Positions 1-10,120 are shown, counted from the stretch's first letter. The stretch: 64,000 nucleotides of DNA from Rahnella variigena (GCF_003610915.1 NZ_NSDJ01000001.1:1860001-1924000); one strand, 5' to 3'. A program made the numbers and translations. Notes: generated by a model from the letters alone, not told the origin.

Positions 1-100
1 CGGGGAATGTGAAACGCCGATGCTCAAAGCGGTACACGGTGATTCGAGCGGAGTGCGCGGTGCCGCCTGGCTTTGGCCGCAATCGCGTTTTGCGTTATAA
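1..100 (+). CDS. mak: Fructokinase Mak, C-terminal end (cut by window edge)
   Basis: Only the last 32 codons are in the window, read in frame from base 2 to the TAA at 98-100. They contain [26 protein letters not shown], which I recognise as the C-terminus of the ROK-family fructokinase Mak (YajF); the familiar core is [16 protein letters not shown]. Mak phosphorylates fructose in the cytoplasm. In E. coli mak also lies beside sbcC, so the position fits. The C-terminus runs a few residues past the E. coli end. The rest of the gene, including the ROK sugar-binding and zinc motifs, lies upstream of the window. Confidence 0.85.
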   Translation, partial: GECETPMLKAVHGDSSGVRGAAWLWPQSRFAL

Positions 101-157
101 GTTCTTCATCAATTTTCAGGGGGCAGAGTTTGCGCCCCTGATCTCATAACTTCACAG

Positions 158-979
158 TTAAAGCGCCATCTCCCGTTTAAATACGTCCAGCGTATGCGCC
201 TTCACGCGGATGAATTCCGGGTGGCTCATGATTTCGGAACCACGCGGACGCGGCAGGTCAAACGGCACAATTTCCGCAATCTGCGTCGGTCGCCGTGTCA
301 GCAGTAAAATCTCATCCGCCAGAAACACTGCATCCTCGAGATCATGTGACACAATCAGCATGGTGACGCCGGTCGCCAGCTGCACTTCCTGCAATTTATC
401 GCGGATAAACAGCGTCATCTCGAAATCCAGGGCCGAGAAAGGCTCGTCGAGGAACATCACTTCCGGACGCGTCGCCAGCGCCCGCATGATGCACACGGTT
501 TGCTGCTGGCCGCCTGAAAGCTCATACGGATAGCGTTTCAGGTCGAAGCGGATATCAAACATCTGCGTCAGTTCTTCGACCCGCGCATTGACGTCCGCTT
601 TGCTCATGCCGTGTCGGATCAGCGGATACGCGATATTTGCGCGGGCACTCATCCACGGAAACAGCGCGTCGCGGTAGTTCTGAAACACATAACCGATGGT
701 GGTCTGCGCCAGCGTTTTGCCGTCGAACAGAATGTCGCCTTTATCCACCGGGATCAGCCCGGCGATCATGTTCATTAACGTCGATTTACCGCAGCCGTTC
801 GGGCCGAAGATCGACACGATCTTTCCACGCGGTAAGTCGAGGTTGAGATCGGTATACAGCGGCTGTCCGGCAAACGCCTTGCTCAGTCCGCGGATCGTCA
901 CATGGGTATCCGGGCGCGTAGCGTACTGCGGCAACTGCGGGCCTTTATAATCAGGGTTCAGCGAGAGAGGTTGCGTCAT
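158..979 (-). CDS. ABC transporter ATP-binding protein (SsuB/TauB-type family)
   Basis: This 273-residue cytoplasmic ATPase would power a nitrate/sulfonate/taurine-type importer. Visible motifs are Walker A GPNGCGKST near residue 59, a Q-loop (VFQNYRDALFP), the signature LSGGQQQ, Walker B VMFLDEPFSALD and the H-loop SHDLEDA. The signature is followed by TVCIMRA rather than the common RVALARA. Its start overlaps the permease stop by 4 bp (976-979), so the two are translationally coupled. It is the last gene of a minus-strand operon in the order binding protein, permease, ATPase. The substrate cannot be read from the sequence. E. coli has no such genes between mak and sbcC, so this is an accessory insertion. 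Confidence 0.88.
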   Translation of the reverse strand: MTQPLSLNPDYKGPQLPQYATRPDTHVTIRGLSKAFAGQPLYTDLNLDLPRGKIVSIFGPNGCGKSTLMNMIAGLIPVDKGDILFDGKTLAQTTIGYVFQNYRDALFPWMSARANIAYPLIRHGMSKADVNARVEELTQMFDIRFDLKRYPYELSGGQQQTVCIMRALATRPEVMFLDEPFSALDFEMTLFIRDKLQEVQLATGVTMLIVSHDLEDAVFLADEILLLTRRPTQIAEIVPFDLPRPRGSEIMSHPEFIRVKAHTLDVFKREMAL

Positions 980-1740
980 GCTTTGCTACTCCAGTGGACG
1001 GTTTTTTTCTCGATCAGCAAAAAAGCCAGATTCAGCAGATAACCCAGCGCGCCGGTGATCAGGATCGAGGCGTACATGTCTTTGATGTTAAACACCTGCT
1101 GGGCATCGATGATCCGGTGGCCGAGGCCGGTTTCCGATCCGATAAACATTTCAGCGACGATCACGATCACCAGCGCAATCGACACGCCGGTGCGCAGGCC
1201 AACAAAGGTTTGCGCCAGGCTTTCCATCAGCAGAATGTCTTTGAAAATATGCCAGCGCGAAATCCCCATCACTCTGGCCGCCATCAGCCGGGTTTTCTTG
1301 GCATTCATCACGCCGTACGCGCTGTTAAACAGGATAACCAGCACCGCGGCAAAGGCGGCGATGGCAATTTTATTGGCATCGGTAATGCCGAAAATCAGCA
1401 TAAACAGCGGGATCAGCGCTGATGACGGCGTGGAGCGGAAGAAGTCGATCAGAAATTCCAGACTGCGATAGACCTTTTCATTGCTGCCTAAAATGACGCC
1501 GAGCGGCACGCCTATCACTGCGGCAAAAGCAAAGGATACCAGCGTGCGGTAAAGGGTTGCGCCGATGTCGGTACGCATGGAAGCATCGAAAAATGACTGG
1601 AACATGTAGCCAATTGTCTCGACGGGCGAGGGCAGAAGCACCGGATTCAGCCATTTTGCGCTGACGGCCAGTTGCCAGAATAAAAACAGCAGCACCGGGC
1701 CGACCAGCGGCAGTAACCTTGAAGACCAGCGTGAAGTCAT
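976..1740 (-). CDS. ABC transporter permease (SsuC/TauC-type family)
   Basis: This 254-residue inner-membrane protein has about six predicted hydrophobic segments, the first near residues 8-26. The region around residues 150-180 (AARVMGISRWHIFKDILL) matches the EAA coupling loop that contacts the ATPase in this importer family. It sits 11 bp after the binding-protein gene and overlaps the ATPase start by 4 bp, so the three are almost certainly co-transcribed. Family members import nitrate, alkanesulfonates, taurine, pyrimidine precursors or similar small molecules. Which one applies here is unknown. Confidence 0.88.
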   Translation of the reverse strand: MTSRWSSRLLPLVGPVLLFLFWQLAVSAKWLNPVLLPSPVETIGYMFQSFFDASMRTDIGATLYRTLVSFAFAAVIGVPLGVILGSNEKVYRSLEFLIDFFRSTPSSALIPLFMLIFGITDANKIAIAAFAAVLVILFNSAYGVMNAKKTRLMAARVMGISRWHIFKDILLMESLAQTFVGLRTGVSIALVIVIVAEMFIGSETGLGHRIIDAQQVFNIKDMYASILITGALGYLLNLAFLLIEKKTVHWSSKA

Positions 1741-1751
1741 CCTGTTTCTCC

Positions 1752-2765
1752 TTATACTTTATAAATCAGCGAAGCGACATCCACCGGTTTGCTGAAGATT
1801 TTTCTTTCCGTAAAGACGTCATAAAATTTCTGGAACCATTGCAGGTTGTCGCCTTTTAAATCGGGATACATCACAAAGCCCGGCAGCGGCACCTCTTTCA
1901 CCAGCGCCGGTTCTATGCTGGTGTAACCGGCGACGTTTTCGCGAGCCTTGTCAGGATGCGCCGCAATGAATTCCACCGCTTTCTGATAAGCGGCAATAAA
2001 CTTTTTGGTTTCTTCCGGTTTGCTGGCGATAAAGCTGGAGTTCAGCGCCGCTGCGCCGCCGAACCAGGGCGCGTCTGCATTGCCGAGCACATATTTAGAA
2101 ATCACGCCGGTTTCCAGTGTGCGGGAAAGGTTTTTCATCCGCCCGACGGTGCCGGTCGGTTCGAGCGTATATACGCCGTCAATTTGCCCGGCGGCCAGCG
2201 CAGGCGCGTGCTGCCCGACGGGCAGTTCGATCACTGAAGGATTAGTGAAACCATTTTTCTCCAGAATGATCTTCGCCATCGTCACGTTCTGGATCCCCGG
2301 ACCACAGGCGATCTTCTTACCTTTCAGGTCGCTGATCGCTTTCGCTGTGCTGTTCAGCGGCACCAGAAATTCATCCAGAACCAGCTGGTGATTGGACGGA
2401 TTCGAGCAGATGATTTTGAACAAATCCGGTGAAGTGATCGCCCCCAGACCCAGCGCACCCGTGGCCGTGCCGTTAGCGCATCCGTGGATCCTGCCGGTGA
2501 TCATCCCCTCGACAATTTGCTGTGCGCTGGCGAATTTAACGCCTTTCACATTCAGTCCGGCTTCTTTAAAAAAGCCCTGCTCCAGCGCCACATATAACGG
2601 TAAACCGCCGACAATCGGCCAGTAACCAATGCGGATTTCATCGTCATCAGCCGCAAAGACCGAGGTCGGGATCATACCGCCAAGCGTGGAGACGCCGCCG
2701 GTGATGGCGAGCCATTTCATCAGCTGGCGGCGTTTTTTATCGACTTCAGGTTTGATGTTATTCAT
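1752..2765 (-). CDS. ABC transporter substrate-binding protein, NMT1/SsuA-like, with Tat-type signal
   Basis: This 337-residue periplasmic binding protein belongs to the NMT1/THI5-like/SsuA family, which is type II PBP folds. The N-terminus carries KKRRQLMK followed by a hydrophobic stretch and SVFA-A, resembling a twin-arginine signal and suggesting export in folded form. The mature protein begins near residue 39 (DDDEIRIGYWPIVGGLPLYVA), a typical family opening. It is the first gene of the operon, with an AAGGGA ribosome site before the ATG. The family covers nitrate, sulfonate, taurine, pyrimidine and riboflavin binders, and I cannot assign the ligand. Confidence 0.86.
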   Translation of the reverse strand: MNNIKPEVDKKRRQLMKWLAITGGVSTLGGMIPTSVFAADDDEIRIGYWPIVGGLPLYVALEQGFFKEAGLNVKGVKFASAQQIVEGMITGRIHGCANGTATGALGLGAITSPDLFKIICSNPSNHQLVLDEFLVPLNSTAKAISDLKGKKIACGPGIQNVTMAKIILEKNGFTNPSVIELPVGQHAPALAAGQIDGVYTLEPTGTVGRMKNLSRTLETGVISKYVLGNADAPWFGGAAALNSSFIASKPEETKKFIAAYQKAVEFIAAHPDKARENVAGYTSIEPALVKEVPLPGFVMYPDLKGDNLQWFQKFYDVFTERKIFSKPVDVASLIYKV

Positions 2766-2795
2766 GGGCGGTTCCCTTAACGGTTATGCAGGCGC

Positions 2796-2822
2796 TGCAA
2801 CTTGTACTGCAACTTGTATACA
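2796..2822 (-). promoter_or_regulatory. Tandem 11-bp repeat with adjoining TGTATACA palindrome: candidate operator of the ABC operon
   Basis: TGCAACTTGTA occurs at 2796-2806 and again at 2808-2818, a 12-bp period. The second copy runs into the palindrome TGTATACA (2815-2822). The block lies 30-57 bp before the binding-protein ATG. TTGTATAC half-sites are typical of some GntR-family regulators; that link is an inference and no regulator gene is adjacent. Confidence 0.4.
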
Positions 2823-2948
2823 TAACGTTAAGCACAGGGCGTGCCAGTTTATCGGCAGGAGGGAATAAGCGGGAATTCAGCGGGTTGGGAACATTGAACG
2901 CACTGCGCTGGTGCGAATTTTGCGCAGTTGCTCACAATCAGGATCCAT

Positions 2949-2991
2949 TGCGGAGCAGATGGCTAGCAATTCACCAGTCAGGTGCTCCGCA
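2949..2991. repeat. 9-bp inverted repeat between sbcC and the ABC operon
   Basis: TGCGGAGCA (2949-2957) pairs perfectly with TGCTCCGCA (2983-2991) across a 25-nt loop that itself contains CACC/GGTG. It lies 10 bp after the sbcC stop. No T-run follows on the minus strand, so it is not a standard intrinsic terminator, but it could stabilise the sbcDC 3' end. Confidence 0.4.
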
Positions 2992-3001
2992 GGGTAATCA
3001 G

Positions 3002-6000
3002 TCAGACTTTAAACTCATTGCTCAGGCGGCTGACGCCCAGACCGTTCACCTTAGTCACTTTGATTTGCACCGGAATACGGTCTTTCATCGCTTCCACATG
3101 GCTGATGACGCCGATGGTTTTGCCCGAGGCATTCAGGCTGTCGAGCGCGTCCAGGGCGGTGTCCAGCGTATCGGCGTCGAGTGTGCCGAAACCTTCGTCG
3201 AGGAACAGCGAGTCGATGCGGGTTTTATCACTGACCAGATCAGACAGCGCCAGCGCCAGTGCCAGACTGACCAGGAAGCTTTCGCCGCCGGATAAGGTGC
3301 GGGTATCGCGCACGGCGTCCGCCTGCCAGGTATCGACCACCTGCAATTCCAGCGCATCGCTGGTTTTGCGCTGCAACAAATATCGCCCGTGCAGTTTTTC
3401 GAGCTGAAGGTTCGCCAGATACACCAGATGGTCGAGCGTCAGTCCCTGCGCGAATTTACGGAATTTCGCGCCGTCGCTGGAGCCAATCATCTGATTCAGA
3501 TAACCCCAGTCATCGCAGGTCAGCTGCGCTTGCGCAATCTGAGCTATCAGCGCCTGTTGTCCGCTGTGGCGTAATTTGTCACTTTCCAGCTGATTTTTCA
3601 CTTCGCCCAGACGTTGCTGTAAAGCTTTCAGCTGTTGCGCCATTTCCGCCTGTTGCGCTGTCAGAACATCAAGATCGCTTTCTGTTTCACTCAGATGAGC
3701 CGGGCGGGCAAGACGATGTTTTTCGAGTTGCTGACCGGCATCCGCCAGTAACGCCTGCGCCTGCGCCAGTTGTTGTTGCAGATTTTCTTTGCGTTGCTGA
3801 AGTTGCTGACGGAGTGCGTCATCCAGCAGCGCCAGTTTCACCGCGGCTTCATCGGCAAATCCGCTGGCACTCAGCGCCTGTTGCCACGCCTGTTCCGCCT
3901 GCGTCAGTTGTTCTGTGGTCTGCAACTGTTGCTGTTGCGTGCTCGCCAGTTGCCCGGCCAGCTGATCGCGCTGTTCCTGCGCTTTTTGCAATGCGGTTTG
4001 CGCGTCACTGACCGCTTTTTCTGCAGACTGTTGTTGCTGATGTAAGTGCTCGCGAACCTGTGCCACCTGGCGGTCGCCGAACAGTTCAAGGCGTTGAGCC
4101 GTCAGTTCTGAAAGGTTTTTTTCGCCTTCTGCAAACAACTTTTGCAGCCGTTCGACGTCTTGCTGAGATTTCGCCTGCGTCTCTTCCAACCGGGTAATGC
4201 GTTCGGTCAGCAATGCGCTTTGCTGCTGCACTTTCTGCTGCGCGTTCAGTGCGTCGTTCAGGGCATCTTTAGCCTGTTGCAGCGCCCGTGCCAGCTGTTC
4301 GTGCTGGCTAATCAGCGCCTGCGATTGTTGTTCTTCTTCATCGCGGGCGGTCAGCCATTGAGTGATGTCGGCGGTGTCATGTAGCGTAAACGTCAGATTC
4401 AGCGGTGCGCTGAGCTGTTGCCAGTTTGCGGTATGTGCATTCAGTTGCTGCTGGTCTTGCTCCAGCTGGATTTGCAGCCGCGTTTGCTGTTCTTTCAGAC
4501 TTTTAATTTTTGTTGCCAGTTCGATACCGCTGGCTTTTGCTGCATCGAACTCCAGTTGCATTTTCTCGACGCGCTGCGCCGTTTCAGAAGGCTTGACCTC
4601 CTGATAATGTTCAATCGCCGGATGCGATGTGGAACCGCACAACGGGCAGGCTTTGCCGCTTTGCAGATTCGCACGTTCGGCTTCGAGGCTGACGATCAGC
4701 ATTTCCTGTTTATGCAGTACTTTAACGTCGTTGAGATGCTCCAGCTGTTTCTGACATTGCAGGCGGATGGCCCCCAGTCGCTGCTCTTCTTCAGCCAGTT
4801 GCGTTTGATACTGTACGAAATCTTTTTGCTGTTGCTGCACGCGCTGATTAAGCTGCGGGAAAATTTGCGCGAGCGAATACAGCTGCTGGCGCACCGGACG
4901 CAGCTGCGTGAGTTCGGATTGTCGTTTATGCAATGCTGCCAGCGGGTGCTGTTTTTCCAGCTCAGTCAGACGCTGTTGCGCAGTGTTGAGTGCATCGGTC
5001 AGCGCGGTCTGGCGGGTCTGATGCTGGCGGCTATCTTCGTCCAGCTTCTGCCGTTCGGTGGTCATTTGTAACAGCGTCGCGTTATGCTCACTGACAAGTT
5101 TTTGTACGTCAGTGACCGACTGCTGTGTTTCAGTCAGTGATTTACGCAAGCGGGTGATTTCGCCATCCAGCGGCAGGATTTTTTCTTCGATCAGCGTCTG
5201 CATCTGACGCTGTTCTTCCGCCTGTTTCTGACGTGACGTTTGTGCCTGCTCCACCGCCAGATTCAGCGGCGTCATTTGCGCGATTTGCTGTTCCTGATGC
5301 TGCGTCAGGTGCGCCAGTTGCTGCTGAAGACGTTGCGATTCATCCTGACAACGCTGGCGATCGTTGAGCAACGGACGCAGTTTTTCTGCCGGTTCGCTGC
5401 GCGCCAGTTGCTGTAACTGCGGCGCGGCGGCCAGATTCTCCTGCTCTGCGGCGGTCAGTTGTTGCTGAGACTGCTGCTGTTTTTGCTGCACCTGCTGCCA
5501 CTGTTGCAGCCAGTTCAGATCCTGCTGGCGCTGCTGCGCCTGCTGACTGAGCGTGATTTCCTGCGCGTTCAGTTCAGCAAGTTGTGCTTCGAGCGTCTGG
5601 CGCTGTTCTTCGCTGAGCAGTTCGATACCCGCCATACGCTGATGCAAACCGTCGAGTGTAATCCGCGCTTCTTTATGTTGCTCAAATACGCGCTCGGACA
5701 GCAGACCGTAAATTTCGGTGCCGGTCAGTTCTTCCAGCAGTTCGGCGCGGTCATTGGCATCGGCATTCAGAAATGCGGCAAATTGCCCCTGAGACAGCAT
5801 CATGGATTTGGTGAAACGACCGAAATCCAGCCCGGTCAGTGTGGCGATGGCATCGAGTTTATCGCGCACTTTATCGGCCAGAATTTTGCCGTCGGCCAGT
5901 AATGCCAGCTCCACTTTCGGTGCCTGCAGATTGCCGTCCGGCGAGTTTTTGGCGCGGCGCTGACTCCAGAACGCGCGATAACCGACGCCTTTGACTTCAA

Positions 6001-6250
6001 ACTCCACTTCGGCCAGCGATTCGGCGGTGTGGCGGGTCATCAGCTCGTTCTGGCTTGGCGTGATGTTCAGACGCGGCGTCTGGTGATAGAGCGCCAGACA
6101 GATGGCATCGAGCAGGGTGGTTTTCCCCGCGCCGGTCGGGCCGGTGATGGCGAACAATCCGTTGCTGGCAAAAGGCTCAGCCGTGAAATCAATTTTCCAT
6201 TCGCCTTCCAGCGAGTTCAGGTTTTTTAAACGCAGGCTGAGAATTTTCAT
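3002..6250 (-). CDS. sbcC: Exonuclease subunit SbcC (Rad50-like ATPase)
   Basis: SbcC pairs with SbcD to form the SbcCD nuclease, which cuts DNA hairpins and processes protein-blocked double-strand ends. The 1082-residue protein (about 1050 in E. coli) has the SMC/Rad50 layout. Walker [10 protein letters not shown] lies near residue 38. Two very Gln-rich coiled-coil arms flank a zinc-hook CPLC near residue 534. The signature [20 protein letters not shown] is near 987 and Walker [13 protein letters not shown] near 1015. Its start overlaps the sbcD stop by 4 bp (6247-6250), the usual sbcDC arrangement. Confidence 0.97.
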   Translation of the reverse strand: MKILSLRLKNLNSLEGEWKIDFTAEPFASNGLFAITGPTGAGKTTLLDAICLALYHQTPRLNITPSQNELMTRHTAESLAEVEFEVKGVGYRAFWSQRRAKNSPDGNLQAPKVELALLADGKILADKVRDKLDAIATLTGLDFGRFTKSMMLSQGQFAAFLNADANDRAELLEELTGTEIYGLLSERVFEQHKEARITLDGLHQRMAGIELLSEEQRQTLEAQLAELNAQEITLSQQAQQRQQDLNWLQQWQQVQQKQQQSQQQLTAAEQENLAAAPQLQQLARSEPAEKLRPLLNDRQRCQDESQRLQQQLAHLTQHQEQQIAQMTPLNLAVEQAQTSRQKQAEEQRQMQTLIEEKILPLDGEITRLRKSLTETQQSVTDVQKLVSEHNATLLQMTTERQKLDEDSRQHQTRQTALTDALNTAQQRLTELEKQHPLAALHKRQSELTQLRPVRQQLYSLAQIFPQLNQRVQQQQKDFVQYQTQLAEEEQRLGAIRLQCQKQLEHLNDVKVLHKQEMLIVSLEAERANLQSGKACPLCGSTSHPAIEHYQEVKPSETAQRVEKMQLEFDAAKASGIELATKIKSLKEQQTRLQIQLEQDQQQLNAHTANWQQLSAPLNLTFTLHDTADITQWLTARDEEEQQSQALISQHEQLARALQQAKDALNDALNAQQKVQQQSALLTERITRLEETQAKSQQDVERLQKLFAEGEKNLSELTAQRLELFGDRQVAQVREHLHQQQQSAEKAVSDAQTALQKAQEQRDQLAGQLASTQQQQLQTTEQLTQAEQAWQQALSASGFADEAAVKLALLDDALRQQLQQRKENLQQQLAQAQALLADAGQQLEKHRLARPAHLSETESDLDVLTAQQAEMAQQLKALQQRLGEVKNQLESDKLRHSGQQALIAQIAQAQLTCDDWGYLNQMIGSSDGAKFRKFAQGLTLDHLVYLANLQLEKLHGRYLLQRKTSDALELQVVDTWQADAVRDTRTLSGGESFLVSLALALALSDLVSDKTRIDSLFLDEGFGTLDADTLDTALDALDSLNASGKTIGVISHVEAMKDRIPVQIKVTKVNGLGVSRLSNEFKV

Positions 6251-7485
6251 TGTGCGCTGTCCTCCGCATTCTGACCGCTGGTGACCTGTTCAACAACCTG
6301 CGCAAACAGCGTGCGCATCCGCGCCTGACGCGGTTCGTCAGGATCCGGTTCCAGTGCCAGCCGTCTTTCAAAGACGTCACTGACACTCAGTTCGCTGAGT
6401 GTCTCTTTCTCCTGTTGCTCAATGCTGTTGATACGCTGTTCTTTACTGCGGCGTAAAAGCACCACTTCTACCGGCAGATCTTCCGTCAGCGCCTGAATGC
6501 GGCGCTGAATATCACTGAGATAATCTTGCGTGGCGACTTCAATATCCAGCCAGGCCGGTTTGGCCGGATCGCCGCCTTCGAACTGCGCCAGTTGTTTTTC
6601 GATTTCTGCCAGCGAGCCTTTGATTATCTGCATCGGCTGGAAAACGGGAATTTCCAGCGTGTCGATGGCGTTGAGCGTCGCGCCGTCGAAATCGAGTAAG
6701 TACACACTTTTGGCTTTACTCAGTTCGTCAAAACTCAGTGCAATCGGCGAACCGCTGTAACGGATATGTTCGGTTTTGGCGACGCACTGTGCGCGGTGAA
6801 TATGACCAAGTGCCACGTAATCGACCGGCGGAAACGCCTGCGCCGGGAAGGCATCGAGTGTGCCGATATAGATGTCGCGCACGGAATCGGAGGTGCTGAC
6901 GCCAACCGTGGTCAGATGGCCGGTAGCAATGATCGGTAGCGAAACGCCGAGTTCGTCGCGTTTGGTCTGCGCGGCCTGCCACAACGCGTCATAATGCGTG
7001 GCGATGGCTTCCTGTAATGCCAGCTGTTTGTCGCTGCCGGATTGTCCCGCCTGACTGGCGAGCAAATCCCGCGGACGTAAAAACGGAATAGCGCAAAGTA
7101 CCGCGCCCGGTTTTCCGTCACGCTGGTTGAGCACTAAAATCTGTTCAGAGAGGTTTTCGCCGACGGTCGCAATCACCCGCGTATTCAGGCAGGAAAGCAG
7201 CTCACGTGATTCATTTAATGTCGCGACAGAATCGTGATTTCCGGCCAGCACCACCAGCTGACAGCCGGTTTGTTGCAACTCGACGACGAAGCGATTGTAA
7301 AGCTCGCGGGCATAGCTGGGTGGCGAACCGGTATCGAATATATCGCCTGCCACAATCACGGCATCTACCTGATGTTGCTGCACCTGACCGGTCAGCCAGC
7401 GCAAAAATGCCTGATGTTCGGCGGCGCGGCTTTTGGTGAAAAAGTACTGGCCGAGGTGCCAGTCTGACGTGTGGATCAGGCGCAT
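6247..7485 (-). CDS. sbcD: Exonuclease subunit SbcD (Mre11-like phosphoesterase)
   Basis: SbcD is the Mn2+-dependent nuclease subunit of SbcCD. I chose the ATG at 7485 because [13 protein letters not shown] is the conserved N-terminus. An open frame continues 68 codons further upstream but would give a non-homologous extension running into the phoB promoter. The 412-residue protein (400 in E. coli) shows the metallophosphatase motifs in order: [26 protein letters not shown] and GHIHR. It is transcribed divergently from phoB and coupled to sbcC. Confidence 0.96.
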   Translation of the reverse strand: MRLIHTSDWHLGQYFFTKSRAAEHQAFLRWLTGQVQQHQVDAVIVAGDIFDTGSPPSYARELYNRFVVELQQTGCQLVVLAGNHDSVATLNESRELLSCLNTRVIATVGENLSEQILVLNQRDGKPGAVLCAIPFLRPRDLLASQAGQSGSDKQLALQEAIATHYDALWQAAQTKRDELGVSLPIIATGHLTTVGVSTSDSVRDIYIGTLDAFPAQAFPPVDYVALGHIHRAQCVAKTEHIRYSGSPIALSFDELSKAKSVYLLDFDGATLNAIDTLEIPVFQPMQIIKGSLAEIEKQLAQFEGGDPAKPAWLDIEVATQDYLSDIQRRIQALTEDLPVEVVLLRRSKEQRINSIEQQEKETLSELSVSDVFERRLALEPDPDEPRQARMRTLFAQVVEQVTSGQNAEDSAQ

Positions 7486-7640
7486 GAGACTCCCGTATGG
7501 ATCCTGGATGACGACAATGGGGCAAAGTATAAACGTCGGCGGGGGACGCTGTCCCCGATAAATCGGACCAATTTCAGCGAGATGGCAGCTGAATAGAAGA
7601 AATGTATCTGTCATATTTGACTGTAATGAACCATCCTTTC

Positions 7641-7674
7641 TATTCATAAATCTGTCACAAAACTGACGCATAAT
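7641..7674 (+). promoter_or_regulatory. Pho box and -10 element of the phoBR promoter
   Basis: Three 7-bp units spaced exactly 11 bp apart start at 7641 (TATTCAT), 7652 (CTGTCAC) and 7663 (CTGACGC). This matches the PhoB-binding direct-repeat rule. A -10-like CATAAT (7669-7674) follows directly with no good -35, as at PhoB-activated promoters. It closely resembles the E. coli phoB promoter and implies autoinduction under phosphate limitation. Confidence 0.85.
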
Positions 7675-7723
7675 GGCGCCCGCAATCAAATAAAAGATCG
7701 CTAACCTATTGGCAGGACCTACG

Positions 7724-8413
7724 ATGGCAAGACGTATATTGGTGGTTGAAGACGAAGCTCCAATCCGTGAAATGGTGTGTTTTGTACTGGAACAGAATGG
7801 CTATCAGGCAGTAGAAGCTGAAGATTTTGATTCAGCCGTTGGCCAGCTGGTAGAACCTTACCCTGAACTTATCCTGCTCGACTGGATGTTACCCGGCGGT
7901 TCCGGTATTCAGTTTATCAAACATCTCAAACGTGAAGCACTGACCCGCGAAATTCCGGTGATGATGCTGACCGCCCGCGGTGAAGAAGAAGACAGGGTGC
8001 GCGGCCTGGAAGTCGGTGCCGATGATTACATCACCAAACCGTTTTCTCCAAAAGAACTGGTTGCACGTATTAAAGCCGTGATGCGCCGCATCTCGCCAAT
8101 GGCGGTGGAAGAAGTGATCGACATGCAGGGTTTAAGCCTGGATCCGTCGTCTCACCGTGTGATGGCCAACGAGCAGGCGCTCGATATGGGGCCGACCGAA
8201 TTTAAATTATTGCACTTCTTTATGACCCACTCCGAACGTGTTTACAGCCGCGAACAGTTGCTCAATAACGTCTGGGGCACTAACGTTTATGTGGAAGATC
8301 GCACGGTAGACGTGCATATTCGTCGTTTACGTAAAGCGCTGGAAACCAGTGGACATGACAGAATGATCCAGACTGTTCGTGGAACCGGATACCGTTTTTC
8401 AACGCGTTATTGA
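7724..8413 (+). CDS. phoB: Phosphate regulon response regulator PhoB
   Basis: PhoB activates the Pho regulon after phosphorylation by PhoR. I chose the ATG at 7724 ([18 protein letters not shown]), the known PhoB N-terminus; a TTG in frame 15 bp earlier is possible but unsupported. The 229-residue protein has a receiver domain with the acidic pocket ED near residues 9-10, the phospho-acceptor Asp in [10 protein letters not shown] near residue 54 and Lys in ITKPFSPKE near 105. A C-terminal OmpR-type winged helix includes EFKLLHFF and [14 protein letters not shown]. phoR follows 22 bp later. Confidence 0.98.
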   Translation: MARRILVVEDEAPIREMVCFVLEQNGYQAVEAEDFDSAVGQLVEPYPELILLDWMLPGGSGIQFIKHLKREALTREIPVMMLTARGEEEDRVRGLEVGADDYITKPFSPKELVARIKAVMRRISPMAVEEVIDMQGLSLDPSSHRVMANEQALDMGPTEFKLLHFFMTHSERVYSREQLLNNVWGTNVYVEDRTVDVHIRRLRKALETSGHDRMIQTVRGTGYRFSTRY

Positions 8414-8435
8414 GTCCCCACAGCGGAGAATCTGT

Positions 8436-9755
8436 GTGCTAGAACGTTTGTCATGGAAACGATTGGCCGGTGAATTCTTTCTCTTTTGCCTGCCCGCGTT
8501 AATCCTCGGTATCTTCGTCGGCCATTTCGGCTGGCTCCTCTTTGCGTCGCTGCTGGCGGCGCTGGGCTGGAATTATTACAACCAGCTCAAACTCTCTCAC
8601 TGGCTGTGGCTTGACCGCAGCATAACCCCGCCGAATGGCCGCTGGAGCTGGGAGCCTCTGTTTTACGGGCTGAACCAGATGCAGATGCGTAACCGCCGTC
8701 GCCGTCGTGAATTAGGTCAGCTCATCAAACGTTTCCGCAGCGGTGCCGAATCATTACCCGATGCGGTGGTATTGACGACGGAAGAGGGCAATATTTTCTG
8801 GTGTAACGGACTGGCGCAAGATTTGCTCGGTTTCCGCTGGCCGGAGGATAACGGACAACACATCTTTAACCTGCTGCGTTATCCCGAGTTTCGTACCTGG
8901 ATCCAGACCCGTGATTTCAGCCGTGCCCTGAATTTGCAACTCAATAACGAGCATTACGTCGAGTTTCGCGTGATGCCTTATTCCGAAGGGCAACTGCTGA
9001 TGGTGGCGCGTGATGTTACGCAGATGCGTCAGCTCGAAGGTGCGCGTCGTAACTTCTTCGCTAACGTTAGTCATGAACTGAGAACCCCGCTGACTGTATT
9101 GCAGGGATATCTGGAAATGATGGAAGACGCCAAACTGGAAGAGCCGTTTCGTACCAAAGCGCTGGACACCATGCAGGAACAGACGCGGCGCATGGACGGG
9201 CTGGTCAAGCAACTGCTGACACTGTCAAAAATCGAAGCATCAGCAAATATCGATATGCAGGAGAAAGTCGATATTCCGGTGATGCTCGGCATGCTGGAGC
9301 GCGAAGTGCAATCTTTAAGCGGTGGCCGTCACGAAGTGGTGTTCCGTGTAAACGAGAAACTGAAGGTCTTTGGCAATGAAGATCAGTTACGCAGCGCGGT
9401 GTCGAATCTGGTGTACAACGCCGTCAACCACACCCCGGCGGGGACGCGGATAGAAGTCAGCTGGCAACAAACGCCGCATGGCGCGCAGTTCCAGATCAGT
9501 GATAACGGGCCGGGCATTGCGCCGCAACACCTGCCGCGTCTGACTGAACGTTTCTACCGGGTTGATAAAGCGCGTTCGCGCCAGACGGGGGGCAGCGGTC
9601 TGGGGCTGGCCATTGTCAAACACGCCCTGAGTCATCACAACGCCAAACTTGAAGTGATGAGTGAAGTCGGCGTTGGTACCCGCTTTATATTTACACTGGC
9701 ACCGAAACTGATTGTTCCTCAGGAACAGGCCAGCCAAAGCGATGTGAAGGGATAA
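8436..9755 (+). CDS. phoR: Phosphate regulon sensor histidine kinase PhoR
   Basis: PhoR is the membrane kinase/phosphatase that controls PhoB. The start is the GTG at 8436, giving [10 protein letters not shown] like the E. coli N-terminus; the open frame reaches further upstream into phoB. The 439-residue protein has two N-terminal membrane segments within residues 12-45, a PAS domain around 95-195 and the dimerisation motif [12 protein letters not shown] with the phospho-accepting His at residue 213. The ATPase domain has N-box [19 protein letters not shown] and [10 protein letters not shown]. It lacks a large periplasmic domain, as in other PhoR proteins that sense through the Pst/PhoU complex. 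Confidence 0.97.
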   Translation: MLERLSWKRLAGEFFLFCLPALILGIFVGHFGWLLFASLLAALGWNYYNQLKLSHWLWLDRSITPPNGRWSWEPLFYGLNQMQMRNRRRRRELGQLIKRFRSGAESLPDAVVLTTEEGNIFWCNGLAQDLLGFRWPEDNGQHIFNLLRYPEFRTWIQTRDFSRALNLQLNNEHYVEFRVMPYSEGQLLMVARDVTQMRQLEGARRNFFANVSHELRTPLTVLQGYLEMMEDAKLEEPFRTKALDTMQEQTRRMDGLVKQLLTLSKIEASANIDMQEKVDIPVMLGMLEREVQSLSGGRHEVVFRVNEKLKVFGNEDQLRSAVSNLVYNAVNHTPAGTRIEVSWQQTPHGAQFQISDNGPGIAPQHLPRLTERFYRVDKARSRQTGGSGLGLAIVKHALSHHNAKLEVMSEVGVGTRFIFTLAPKLIVPQEQASQSDVKG

Positions 9756-9761
9756 AAAAGT

Positions 9762-9787
9762 AGCCACAGCCCACGCTGTGGCTTCTT
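9762..9787. terminator. Intrinsic terminator after phoR
   Basis: AGCCACAGC (9762-9770) pairs perfectly with GCTGTGGCT (9775-9783) across a CCAC loop, followed by TCTTTT. It ends phoBR, and AAAAAA just upstream lets it also serve the convergent antitoxin gene. Confidence 0.85.
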
Positions 9788-10120
9788 TTAGCAGATGATC
9801 TGTAAACCTTTTTCTTCGATCAGCATCAGTAAGATCAGAGCCGCACCGGTGGGTTTGGTTTCGTCACGCTCCCATTTTTGAATGCTGTTAGCCGACATAT
9901 TGATGAGTCTGGCCAGCACGCCCTGGCTGATTTTTTCTTTTTCCCGCAGCGCGCGTATACGTTCAGCAGAGCGTTCTGCAAAGGCTTTCAGCCTTTCTTC
10001 CTGTACGGCTTCATCAACAATTTTGTTAATTTCGCGCATCGTGGTTTGTGAAACCACGCCAGATGAATCATGGAAGCGTTGAGCCATCCGCTGCAGTTTT
10101 AGCAAACGTTCATCAACCAT
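9788..10120 (-). CDS. XRE-family antitoxin, HigA-like
   Basis: This 110-residue protein has a C-terminal Cro/C1-type helix-turn-helix around residues 58-100 (ISQGVLARLINMSANSIQKW, then ERDETKPTGAAL). The N-terminal half is helical and charged. Its start overlaps the preceding toxin gene by 8 bp (10113-10120), the toxin-first order typical of higBA-like modules. It would neutralise the toxin and repress the operon. Its stop lies 5 bp from the phoR terminator stem. E. coli has no such pair between phoR and brnQ, so this is an accessory insertion. Confidence 0.85.
   Translation of the reverse strand: MVDERLLKLQRMAQRFHDSSGVVSQTTMREINKIVDEAVQEERLKAFAERSAERIRALREKEKISQGVLARLINMSANSIQKWERDETKPTGAALILLMLIEEKGLQIIC

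Noticed and set aside
116..141. Stem-loop TCAGGGG/CCCCTGA between mak and the ABC operon as a terminator
   Set aside because: The arms pair, but no T-run follows on either strand, so I did not list it as a terminator.
4418..5071. 217-codon open frame antisense to sbcC
   Set aside because: It is a Leu/Phe/Gln-rich shadow of the SbcC coiled coil, with no domain.
7486..7689. Upstream extension of sbcD
   Set aside because: The extra 68 codons are not family-like and would run through the phoB Pho box. [12 protein letters not shown] at 7485 is the standard start.
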